NCBI GenBank assembly: GCA_023228245.1
Contig: JALOBN010000001.1
Location: 258,886-322,885, forward strand
Source of the DNA: Candidatus Pacearchaeota archaeon
GTDB lineage: Archaea; Nanoarchaeota; Nanoarchaeia; Pacearchaeales; GW2011-AR1
Direction: 5' to 3'
Length of the DNA stretch: 64,000 bases
Part shown: one piece after another, positions 52,020-60,020 of the stretch
How positions within the stretch are numbered: the first letter of the stretch is position 1
How the letters are laid out: every line of letters starts with the position of its first letter
The notes under the pieces: generated by a model
The model's input: the letters and a program-made list of their open reading frames with translations, nothing else
Told to the model about the DNA's origin: nothing
The model's database searches: none
Program-made: the position numbers and the translations under genes

Positions 52020-53021
52020 ATGTCTTTATTTGATACCCGTGGTGGTATGAATGCCTCGTCCGTCAAGGACGCATTGAATACGCTAGTGAAGTATGCAGCT
52101 ATCCTCGAAGAAGGACAGCCATCGAATATGGCTCTTTCGGGCCAACCAAGTTTGAATGACGAGAAGCGTGATGAACTCATTGCACGCGCAATTATGACGC
52201 AGGAAGGCAAGCTTGCTCTTGCTCAGGCTATGGCGAATCCAATTCGTCGTAACTTGGACTACCAAGGAATTGCCCGTCGTCTGTTGGTCGTAGATCCGCT
52301 CCCACAGGGTGTTGATCCTAAGTATGAGCGCGATATTGATGTCGCCGCAACCGTTATTTCCAGCAATGGTACCGGTGGTGAGTCTCGTGTGTTTGGCGAC
52401 CGTATTACGGTTCCTACATTCGAGCTGTACTCGAACCCAACCGTTCGTATTTCAGAGGTTCGTCGTCGTCGATTCAACGTTATCGATCGTGCAGTGCAAA
52501 AGGCTCGTCAAGAGCTGATGGCTCAGGAAGATGCAAACATCTTCGCCGCCATAGATGCAGCATCTTCGGTTGAGAACACACTTCAGGATATCACTGACAG
52601 CGGCTTAATGAAGCGCGACTTGGTTGAAATCAAGGTTCAGATTGATCGTTGGGACCTTGTGACCACGAAGTACTTCATGAACATCAACGAGTTTACGGAT
52701 ATCCTTAACTGGGCAGCTTCCGGAACCTCTGCTGGTGAGATTGATCCAGTTACGCAGCGTGAAATTCTCCAGACTGGTCTGTATGCTCACATCTGGGGTG
52801 CAGACATCATGGTTTCGAAGATCGTTCCACCAGGAACCGTCTACGGAGCTTCAGACCCAGAGTTCGTTGGTGTGCTTCCAATCCGTCAGGACATCGAAGT
52901 CATTCCAGCAGACGAGCCAAAACAGCTAAAACTAGGCTGGGTTGTGTCGGAAGAGATCGGTATCGGTATCGTGAATCCACGTGCTGTTGCAGCGTCTCGT
53001 AAGTCAACGCTAGTCGGATAA
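52020..53021 (+). CDS. Major capsid protein
   Basis: A 333-residue protein with a strong AGGAG site. It has features of HK97-fold capsid proteins of large phages: helical N-arm (RDELIARAIMTQEGKLALAQ), ARRLLVVDPLPQGVDPKYERD, a central TVPTFELYSNPTVRISEVRRRRFN and helical spine (RAVQKARQELMAQEDANIF), and a C-terminal domain with ADIMVSKIVPPGTVYGASDP. It is isolated by a strong terminator downstream, usual for a highly expressed capsid gene. No cleavage site is asserted. Confidence 0.78.
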   Translation: MSLFDTRGGMNASSVKDALNTLVKYAAILEEGQPSNMALSGQPSLNDEKRDELIARAIMTQEGKLALAQAMANPIRRNLDYQGIARRLLVVDPLPQGVDPKYERDIDVAATVISSNGTGGESRVFGDRITVPTFELYSNPTVRISEVRRRRFNVIDRAVQKARQELMAQEDANIFAAIDAASSVENTLQDITDSGLMKRDLVEIKVQIDRWDLVTTKYFMNINEFTDILNWAASGTSAGEIDPVTQREILQTGLYAHIWGADIMVSKIVPPGTVYGASDPEFVGVLPIRQDIEVIPADEPKQLKLGWVVSEEIGIGIVNPRAVAASRKSTLVG

Positions 53022-53037
53022 GCCTAAAATAAGCCAT

Positions 53038-53066
53038 TGCATGTAGCGGTGTAGCCGGATATAAAG
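53038..53066 (+). promoter_or_regulatory. Possible promoter between capsid gene and terminator
   Basis: TTGCAT (53038-53043), 17 bases, TATAAA (53061-53066). A start near 53073 would give only about 70 bases before the terminator at 53111. Could be chance. Confidence 0.3.
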
Positions 53067-53110
53067 TGGCATAATTAGGATGATGAAAAGCTAGTTCAAA
53101 AGAAATGAAT

Positions 53111-53141
53111 ACAAAAACCTCGGTTTTACCGAGGTTTTTGT
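53111..53141 (+). terminator. Strong Rho-independent terminator after the capsid gene
   Basis: A 13-bp perfect stem ACAAAAACCTCGG / CCGAGGTTTTTGT with loop TTTTA. The 3' arm carries the T-run, and the 5' A-run makes it potentially bidirectional. Confidence 0.88.
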
Positions 53142-53200
53142 TTATGGGGTGCTGTGCAACGAATATTTTCGTATTTTAAAGATGTTTGTTTAGGTAATAT

Positions 53201-53756
53201 ATGAGCACAATTGACTATAGAGATCCTAGCCTTTTAGCTACATTATCCTCTAATGGATTAATGTCCTCCGAAGATAAAGGGAGATTGAACGGCCTTTATG
53301 AAGTGATTGATGGTTATGCAACAGAAATTTCTTTAATAAACGAAATCAACCGTGCTGTCAGTACAGAAAATCTAATCAAATATACCTTAGATGGCTATAC
53401 TACCAAAATATATGTAGATGGTTATGCAGCTTCTATCAAATCAACCATAACAACAGAGACTAATAGGGCAATAGTTGTTGAAAATGAAATCAAACACGCT
53501 TTGGATGGTTATGGTGGTACATCTGCTACAGATGGATATGCTACTGTTACCTATGTAGATGGATATGTTTCATCATTTGTACTTGTGGAGACTAACAGAG
53601 CAATAGCTGTTGAGAATGAAATTATAAGTGTTTTAGATGGATATGCTACTGCTACTTATGTAGATGGGTATGTTTCAGCTTCTGTGCTTGTGGAGACTAA
53701 CAGAGCAATAGCTGTTGAGAATGAAATTATAAGTGCTTTGGATGGATATGCTACTG
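53201..53756 (+). repeat. 556-bp direct repeat, copy 1
   Basis: Identical base for base to 59465-60020 by visual alignment. The first difference is C at 53757 against T at 60021. Offset 6264. Confidence 0.9.
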
Positions 53757-56047
53757 CTACTTATGTAGATGGGTATGTTTCAGCTTCTGTGCTTGTGGAG
53801 ACTAACAGAGCAATAGCTGTTGAGAATGAAATCAAAAGTGCTTTAGATGGATATGCTACTGTTATTTATGTAGATGGGTATGTTTCATCATCTGTGCTGG
53901 TGGAGACTAATAGAGCAATAGCTGTTGAGAATGAAATTATAAGTGTTTTGGATGGATATGCTACTGTTACTGATATAGATGGATATGTCTCAGCTTCTGT
54001 GCTTGTAGAAACTAATAGAGCAATAGCTGTTGAGAATGAAATCAAAAGTGCTTTAGATGGATATGCTACTGTTATTTATGTAGATGGGTATGTTTCATCA
54101 TCTGTGCTGGTGGAGAGTAATAGAGCAATAGCTGTTGAGAATGAAATTATAAGTGCTTTGGATGGCTATAATGTAGGTATTGTTTATTTTGGACCACCTG
54201 CAGGTAGTTCAGTTAGTGATCACACAGCCCTTCAAGCTTTATTCGAGGAACTTAAAGTACTTGATACGAGGCCGACGATCGTCTTTAGACCGTCACCAGG
54301 TGTGCCCTACTATTTCACGGCTTGTGTGTTGCTACCATCGGGCGAGTGGAGAATTGAGGGGCCTGGACCTGATACTCTAATGTTAGCGAATGTGCCAGGC
54401 GCGAATGCAGATCATTGCATTTTCATACAGTTTTTGAACAGCATTGTAGCAACGCCAAACACCACGCTGACTTCTCCAATGGACCCATGGTCACGGACGA
54501 TTGAAGTCGCGGACCTCTGTGGCGGCCAGCTGAAGTGTGGGAAGTACATTAATTCCTCGAATATCGTTCGGGAGGTAATTCAGGTTACAGGTACGGGACC
54601 TTATCTAGTTGAGCTTTCGGATCCAACAACTAACATAGCCACGGCTGCATCCGGGGCATCAGTGTTTATTATCAATCCCGACGATCACGTAGGTGGTACT
54701 GCGGGTTACTCGACATTGATTGCTGATTGGAAAGGCACTCGTTTTACTTGCCTAACAAACTTAACTCACAGGTTTCAAACGGCCGCGAACGCGTTCAGAA
54801 ACTATGTCAAGAATGCCGTGGTAGTTACTGATTTTAACGGCGTGCATTATGAACTTGGCGATCAAGCTTTCAATTGCGATATCTCGGCTTGTGAATGCGT
54901 CTACGACAACATTCAGATAGATGCAGGTTCTGGCACGGGCCCCGAAGGGGGCGGTTTCTGTGGTTTCGAGATCGCCTATCGCTGCGAGTATCGCAATTGC
55001 ACCTTCAACGGTGCCACAGCATTTGCCGTTGCCGGATCGACCAAATGTAAGGTTACGAATTGTCACTTGTTTGGGCGAAACTACGGTAGCAGCACCGGGT
55101 TTTTCATCTCTGGTACTCAGGGCTCGCACTCGTTTGGTAATGTGGTTCAGGGCTGCTCTGCAAGCGGGGTGTTTCGCGCATTTCAGATTGATGATGATTT
55201 TATCGACGAATTTGCTGCATACGAGAGCCGATCGGACTCGTTCATCGATTGCAAGTGCTCTGATAGTCCGCACCCTCTAACGCTGAAGTGGAACACGACA
55301 GCGGGAAAAATCTACAACCCGGTATTTCGTGGTATTGATGCCGATGCTACTGGTGTTCCCGGGGGTTGCCTTGGATTTTGGACAGAAGGTACCACTGATT
55401 CAACACGACTCATTGGTGGCGAGCTGTCGGATTTCTATATGCACTCGGACACTGCATTAGCCGAAGGTCACACTGGAATAATTTGTGCCTTCTATCCTCG
55501 ATTGATGCGCAATCTCTCATTCTCTCAAATACTCAGTCTCATCTATATTCCGGTTGGGATACCACCAGTCGTCATTCAAGGGTTGCATTGGTATTGCCGC
55601 ATAAGTGATAATAGTAAGTGCTTAGTCGAGCCTACAGATGGTTATGGTCGCATTATATTCGTAAATTCCGTGATCGATACCAATGTCAATATCATCTACA
55701 ATTATGTGCTCGGATTCACAATTGAATTCATCGACTCAATCGTGCAGTGTGATACGTTCTCGCGTTCTGATAGTGTTCCTGTCATATATCGACGAATCAA
55801 TTGCCCAGTTTTCACTGGCACAATTAATGATAGAGCAATCTTGAACTATCAGAACGTCACATTAACTGGTGCCACACCTGTGAATGTAGTTTTTCCTGAT
55901 GCTAAAGCAGGTGATTCTCTCGATGTTACCATTATCACTGAAGCGGGTACACCAGGACCAATTAGGGTGCAGTTGGTGCCCGGGACTGGAGCTACAATTA
56001 CAGGCACAGCTGGGGATACTTCTATTGTTCAAGTTTCATTCAAATAA
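53201..56047 (+). CDS. Tail spike / fibre with parallel beta-helix domain (copy 1)
   Basis: A 948-residue host-recognition protein. Residues 1-120 are an attachment-type N-terminus (MSTIDYRDPSLLATLSSNG). Residues about 120-325 are six 35-residue repeats of the form DGYVSASVLVETNRAIAVEN plus EIISALDGYATATYV, likely a trimeric coiled or beta stem. From residue 330 (VYFGPPAGSS, DHTALQALF) begins a pectate-lyase-like right-handed beta-helix with many Asn/Cys-rich rungs (CEYRNCTFNG), usual for polysaccharide-binding or cleaving spikes. The last about 70 residues are a compact beta domain (LNYQNVTLTGATPVNV). Its first 556 bases equal those of the gene at 59465. Confidence 0.85.
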   Translation: MSTIDYRDPSLLATLSSNGLMSSEDKGRLNGLYEVIDGYATEISLINEINRAVSTENLIKYTLDGYTTKIYVDGYAASIKSTITTETNRAIVVENEIKHALDGYGGTSATDGYATVTYVDGYVSSFVLVETNRAIAVENEIISVLDGYATATYVDGYVSASVLVETNRAIAVENEIISALDGYATATYVDGYVSASVLVETNRAIAVENEIKSALDGYATVIYVDGYVSSSVLVETNRAIAVENEIISVLDGYATVTDIDGYVSASVLVETNRAIAVENEIKSALDGYATVIYVDGYVSSSVLVESNRAIAVENEIISALDGYNVGIVYFGPPAGSSVSDHTALQALFEELKVLDTRPTIVFRPSPGVPYYFTACVLLPSGEWRIEGPGPDTLMLANVPGANADHCIFIQFLNSIVATPNTTLTSPMDPWSRTIEVADLCGGQLKCGKYINSSNIVREVIQVTGTGPYLVELSDPTTNIATAASGASVFIINPDDHVGGTAGYSTLIADWKGTRFTCLTNLTHRFQTAANAFRNYVKNAVVVTDFNGVHYELGDQAFNCDISACECVYDNIQIDAGSGTGPEGGGFCGFEIAYRCEYRNCTFNGATAFAVAGSTKCKVTNCHLFGRNYGSSTGFFISGTQGSHSFGNVVQGCSASGVFRAFQIDDDFIDEFAAYESRSDSFIDCKCSDSPHPLTLKWNTTAGKIYNPVFRGIDADATGVPGGCLGFWTEGTTDSTRLIGGELSDFYMHSDTALAEGHTGIICAFYPRLMRNLSFSQILSLIYIPVGIPPVVIQGLHWYCRISDNSKCLVEPTDGYGRIIFVNSVIDTNVNIIYNYVLGFTIEFIDSIVQCDTFSRSDSVPVIYRRINCPVFTGTINDRAILNYQNVTLTGATPVNVVFPDAKAGDSLDVTIITEAGTPGPIRVQLVPGTGATITGTAGDTSIVQVSFK
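53558..54172 (+). repeat. 105-bp tandem repeats in spike copy 1
   Basis: Six in-frame units of 35 codons, each starting with a GAT-GG-TAT (Asp-Gly-Tyr) pair and differing at a few codons such as SALDGY/SVLDGY and ATVTYV/ATVIYV. Confidence 0.9.
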
Positions 56048-56073
56048 GGAATTTTGGTTTGTTTAGGTAATAT

Positions 56074-56847
56074 ATGGGTACAATTAACTATAAAGATCCT
56101 ACACTTATTGCTACATTAACAGCTAATGGGGTAATGTCATCTTCTGATAAGAATGATTTAAATAGGCTAGATTCAGACATACGAATAATAATCGATGCCT
56201 TGGATGGTTATGGGTTTCCACCAAGTTTAGATGGCTATGCTACTGAAACTTATGTACAAAACAATCTGCAAATAATAATCGATGCCTTGGATGGTTATGG
56301 GCTTCCACCAAGTTTAGATGGTTATGCTACTGAAACTTATGTACAAAACAATCTGCAATTAGAAATTAACAGAGCAACAGAAGTTGAACAGCAGATTATT
56401 AATGCATTAGATGGATATGGGGTTCCTATTTCAACAAATACATTTGCCAGCGTGGCAATTGATGTATCTTTGACTACAACTTCAAATACAATTATTGACA
56501 CAAGGCCAGCTAATCCATCTGGAATTAATCGTTGGAAGTTAGTATCTATCGATGTAAGGTTAAAAACTGCGATTACTGGCAGTGGGATTCCTAGTGCAAT
56601 ATTTAGTGTAGGTTCTACATCTGGTGGGCAACAAGTTGTTTTAAATCAAAGCATTATAGAGGCTACAGCAGTAGGTACTATTATTGGAGGGTTAGCATTA
56701 AGCACTCTTGGTACTGATATGTCTCAATCTAATGGATTTGAGGCAATGTATCCGGCATCTCAAGAGCTATATGCAAATGTTACAACCTCTGGCTCGGTCT
56801 CGACTGGTGAGGTTACTGTCTATTTGATGTGGCAAGGGTTTCCGTAG
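56074..56847 (+). CDS. Small spike-N-terminus paralogue / fibre protein
   Basis: A 257-residue protein sharing the attachment-type start of the spikes (MGTINYKDPTLIATLTANGV against MSTIDYRDPSLLATLSSNGL) and the same leader GTTTAGGTAATAT before ATG. Two 29-residue repeats (IIIDALDGYGFPPSLDGYAT type) follow. Then comes a beta-rich C-terminal domain (residues about 125-257) without beta-helix signatures. Probably another tail-tip or fibre protein using the same docking domain. Confidence 0.75.
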   Translation: MGTINYKDPTLIATLTANGVMSSSDKNDLNRLDSDIRIIIDALDGYGFPPSLDGYATETYVQNNLQIIIDALDGYGLPPSLDGYATETYVQNNLQLEINRATEVEQQIINALDGYGVPISTNTFASVAIDVSLTTTSNTIIDTRPANPSGINRWKLVSIDVRLKTAITGSGIPSAIFSVGSTSGGQQVVLNQSIIEATAVGTIIGGLALSTLGTDMSQSNGFEAMYPASQELYANVTTSGSVSTGEVTVYLMWQGFP

Positions 56848-56953
56848 TTGTAAATTGGTTTTAACTTATACTGGCGGAGTGTTACGTGTACAGAGATCTG
56901 CCCATTATTTTGTATTATTCTGAGGATAAACTAACATAAGAGAAGAGGTTAAG

Positions 56954-57262
56954 ATGACCGAGAATCGAGGAAAGGATTTCAACTACTTCAAAACAGTAAC
57001 GACAACTGTAACAGATGGTTATGATGGCTACGATGGGTATTTCAATGTTACTCCAGATATTACCACAGCTTTCCGTGGGGCTCGACGAATGATGTTAGTT
57101 GGAGTGAGCGGCTCAAATGTTGGATATTCCTTCAATGGAGTACATCTGCATGGGCGTATTAGTGCCGGACAGATATTTAACTTCGGGATTAGAGCTGAAG
57201 ATAAGATTTTCTTTAGAGGTAATGGGATTGTAGATGTTCATATTTGGCACATAGGAACGTAA
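56954..57262 (+). CDS. Small virion-type protein with DGY repeats
   Basis: A 102-residue protein with GAGG before the ATG. It contains TDGYDGYDGYF, the Asp-Gly-Tyr motif of the spike repeats, then a beta-rich domain (RGARRMMLVGVSGSNVGYSF, then FFRGNGIVDVHIWHIGT). Probably a tail- or head-surface accessory protein. Confidence 0.72.
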   Translation: MTENRGKDFNYFKTVTTTVTDGYDGYDGYFNVTPDITTAFRGARRMMLVGVSGSNVGYSFNGVHLHGRISAGQIFNFGIRAEDKIFFRGNGIVDVHIWHIGT

Positions 57263-57318
57263 TCATCTCAGCGGTCCTCTCCAAATTTTGTACATCAACA
57301 ATAGAGTGTGGAGGTAAA

Positions 57319-58305
57319 ATGAGTAAGTGGCTTGTCTTATCAGGTGGAGGTAGCAAAGGATCGTTCGAATTAGGAGTGGTGAGCAAGCTAAAAGAAATAG
57401 ATCCTTCCCTTGAATACGATGGCTTTGCCGGGATTTCAGTTGGAGCTCTGCTGTCCTCAATGTTTTCTCAAGGCAATCTGCAAGACATGATTGTCTTTGG
57501 TCAAAATCTTTGGTTCAATATTATCAAAGGAAGCAGTTCTATTTGGGTACATAAACTCTTTAAGTATCTTATTTTGAGCGCAGTACCAATTCTTTTATTT
57601 TTTGTTGCGATGAACATCTCGTTCTTTCTACATGGGCCAATGTGGCTTACGGTTGCGTTGAGTATATTATGGTTTGCTTCATTTATTTTGCCATATTTAG
57701 TCTTTACCAAAGTGAAGTCTGTATATAGTTCAAAGCCGTTACAAGCTTTGGTGTATAAATACTTTGATCCTGCAAAAACAAAGGCTGCCGGAAAGAAGCT
57801 TATTGTAGGGGCTATAAGTTGGGGCAAGGGAACTTATGAAAGTGCCACAGAAGACAATCCAAACATTAGAGATTGGGTTTTAGCATCCAGTGCATTTCCA
57901 TTGTTTCTTGATAACATCAAAATAGAAAATCTTTGGTATACAGATGGTGGCGTTCGTAGAGTTGCTCCATTACAAGATGCGATTGATGCAGGAGCTACGG
58001 AAGTTGATGTTGTTCTTGCAAGTTCGCTATCAATTGGACCAAGTGATGTAATGCCTCCGCTCACTGGGCAGTTGATGAGGACATTAGATATCTACTTCTA
58101 CCAAATCATTCGAGACAATCTTATTGATGTAGCGCGTCTGTATCCAGATGTAAAGATTAGGGTATTTATGCCAGATTGTAGCTTGACAAGCGATTCTTTG
58201 TCATTCGATCCGAAATCTATTCGATATATGTTTGAGCAGGGACGAAGAGTAGCTCTCAAACCCATGACGATTCAGGAAACTAATGCAACTATTTTTGGAT
58301 GCTAA
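57319..58305 (+). CDS. Patatin-like phospholipase with internal membrane hairpin
   Basis: ATG 57319 has GGAGGTAAA immediately upstream and is clearly the start; the 25 codons before it are noncoding. The 328-residue product has the patatin oxyanion-hole motif SGGGSKG (residues 8-14), nucleophile elbow GISVG with Ser40, and the catalytic Asp in TDGG (Asp209). Between the elbow and the Asp lie two hydrophobic segments (residues about 82-103 and 108-129), an insertion not typical of simple patatins, likely a membrane hairpin. It overlaps the cysteine desulfurase gene by 23 bases. Expected activity: hydrolysis of membrane lipids. Confidence 0.85.
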   Translation: MSKWLVLSGGGSKGSFELGVVSKLKEIDPSLEYDGFAGISVGALLSSMFSQGNLQDMIVFGQNLWFNIIKGSSSIWVHKLFKYLILSAVPILLFFVAMNISFFLHGPMWLTVALSILWFASFILPYLVFTKVKSVYSSKPLQALVYKYFDPAKTKAAGKKLIVGAISWGKGTYESATEDNPNIRDWVLASSAFPLFLDNIKIENLWYTDGGVRRVAPLQDAIDAGATEVDVVLASSLSIGPSDVMPPLTGQLMRTLDIYFYQIIRDNLIDVARLYPDVKIRVFMPDCSLTSDSLSFDPKSIRYMFEQGRRVALKPMTIQETNATIFGC

Positions 58306-59365
58306 TGCACACATTCCACTCCATCCAAAGGCTCTCGAAGCATACATAAACTTCAACCAGTCCATTAGTGGGCATGGCCATCCTATGTCTATTTCCCAGC
58401 CGGGAAGGCAGGCCGCATCAGATCTTGAAGCTGCCAGAATTAAAATTGCCAAGCTGATTGGGGCGGAAAATCCAAATCAAATCATCTTCACATCTTCCTG
58501 TACTCAAGCCTGTGAATGGGGATTGGAATTATTGAAGGCTCAGAATTTTGATAAGGTCTATTGCTCTACCATTGAACATAAGTCCGTCTCAATGAAAGCT
58601 AGAGAATTATTTGGTAATAATGATCTCTTTGTGAGTAAAAGTGGAATTGTTGCATGTACATTTGTTCCTCCAGAGAAGTCTGCTTTTGTATGTATGCATG
58701 TGCAAAATGAGATTGGTACAATACAAGATATAGAAAATATTAAAGTACCATTCTTTTGCGATATGACTCAGTCACTTGGGAAGATTCCTATCAACGTATC
58801 TAAAATACCTAATTTAATGATAGGCATATTTGGCGCTCATAAGTTTGGTGGTCCGGTAAATGTTGGATTTATATATTTGAGAGATAGTACTTGGTGGAGA
58901 GAATTTGGTCTTGGTAGCCGATACTACTTTGACCGTCCAGGGACACCAGATGTCGGAATGATCATCGCAACTTCTGTAGCTCTCGAAGAGGCAATTAAGA
59001 CATTACAGGCCAGATATCATAGAGCATTGAATTTCAGATCTATAATTGAATCAGCAGTTAAATCTATTGGGATTAGCATCATTGGAGAGGATTCGAATAG
59101 GATTCCTCATGCCACTTTTCTCAATATTGGAAAGAAGATGGGCCCGCATGTAATGTCTCAGTTAGAAGCTGATGGAATCTTTGTTGGGCTTGGGTCAGCT
59201 TGTGGGTCATTGCATTCGCAGACCAATCCAATCATGACTGCGCTTGGATATGGAGGCAGCTTTCAAGACAACATTCGTGTTTCTCAATGGGGAGACTATG
59301 GAGATAGAGATGCTAGGTTGGTCGCTCAAGTATTAGTGAGACATTGCCCGCGCTCTCAAAGCTGA
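58283..59365 (+). CDS. Cysteine desulfurase (NifS/IscS-like, PLP)
   Basis: A 360-residue class V aminotransferase fold. Family residues are all present: LDANAHIPLHP start, FTSSCTQACEWGL, EHKS with His99, QNEIG with Asn142, Asp160 and Gln163 in DMTQSLG, the PLP lysine Lys187 in GAHKFGG, RPGTPD, catalytic Cys307 in the GLGSACGS loop, and NIRVS with Arg332. Length is near normal. It should release sulfur from cysteine as an enzyme persulfide. AGGAAACTA precedes ATG 58283, overlapping the patatin end. No sulfur acceptor gene is nearby. Confidence 0.9.
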   Translation: MQLFLDANAHIPLHPKALEAYINFNQSISGHGHPMSISQPGRQAASDLEAARIKIAKLIGAENPNQIIFTSSCTQACEWGLELLKAQNFDKVYCSTIEHKSVSMKARELFGNNDLFVSKSGIVACTFVPPEKSAFVCMHVQNEIGTIQDIENIKVPFFCDMTQSLGKIPINVSKIPNLMIGIFGAHKFGGPVNVGFIYLRDSTWWREFGLGSRYYFDRPGTPDVGMIIATSVALEEAIKTLQARYHRALNFRSIIESAVKSIGISIIGEDSNRIPHATFLNIGKKMGPHVMSQLEADGIFVGLGSACGSLHSQTNPIMTALGYGGSFQDNIRVSQWGDYGDRDARLVAQVLVRHCPRSQS

Positions 59366-59429
59366 TTGTTGCACAGATGTATTCAGCAATAGTTCAATAA
59401 GGGTGTCATTCTTGAGATATTTCTCTAAA

Positions 59430-59456
59430 TTGATTATATGAATAATCATGTATAAT
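59430..59456 (+). promoter_or_regulatory. Promoter-like element before spike copy 2, with dyad
   Basis: TTGATT (59430-59435) and TATAAT (59451-59456) are 15 bases apart. GATTAT-ATGA-ATAATC (59432-59447) is an inverted repeat between them. An almost identical sequence is at 62394-62420. Confidence 0.5.
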
Positions 59457-59464
59457 AGCAATAT

Positions 59465-60020
59465 ATGAGCACAATTGACTATAGAGATCCTAGCCTTTTA
59501 GCTACATTATCCTCTAATGGATTAATGTCCTCCGAAGATAAAGGGAGATTGAACGGCCTTTATGAAGTGATTGATGGTTATGCAACAGAAATTTCTTTAA
59601 TAAACGAAATCAACCGTGCTGTCAGTACAGAAAATCTAATCAAATATACCTTAGATGGCTATACTACCAAAATATATGTAGATGGTTATGCAGCTTCTAT
59701 CAAATCAACCATAACAACAGAGACTAATAGGGCAATAGTTGTTGAAAATGAAATCAAACACGCTTTGGATGGTTATGGTGGTACATCTGCTACAGATGGA
59801 TATGCTACTGTTACCTATGTAGATGGATATGTTTCATCATTTGTACTTGTGGAGACTAACAGAGCAATAGCTGTTGAGAATGAAATTATAAGTGTTTTAG
59901 ATGGATATGCTACTGCTACTTATGTAGATGGGTATGTTTCAGCTTCTGTGCTTGTGGAGACTAACAGAGCAATAGCTGTTGAGAATGAAATTATAAGTGC
60001 TTTGGATGGATATGCTACTG
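59465..60020 (+). repeat. 556-bp direct repeat, copy 2
   Basis: Identical to 53201-53756. The repeats lie in the same orientation 6264 bases apart and flank the patatin and cysteine desulfurase genes. Confidence 0.9.

Noticed and set aside
53558..54172. Regular 105-bp repeats that could suggest a CRISPR array or variable repeat region
   Set aside because: Units are contiguous, in frame and coding, with no unique spacers and no cas genes.
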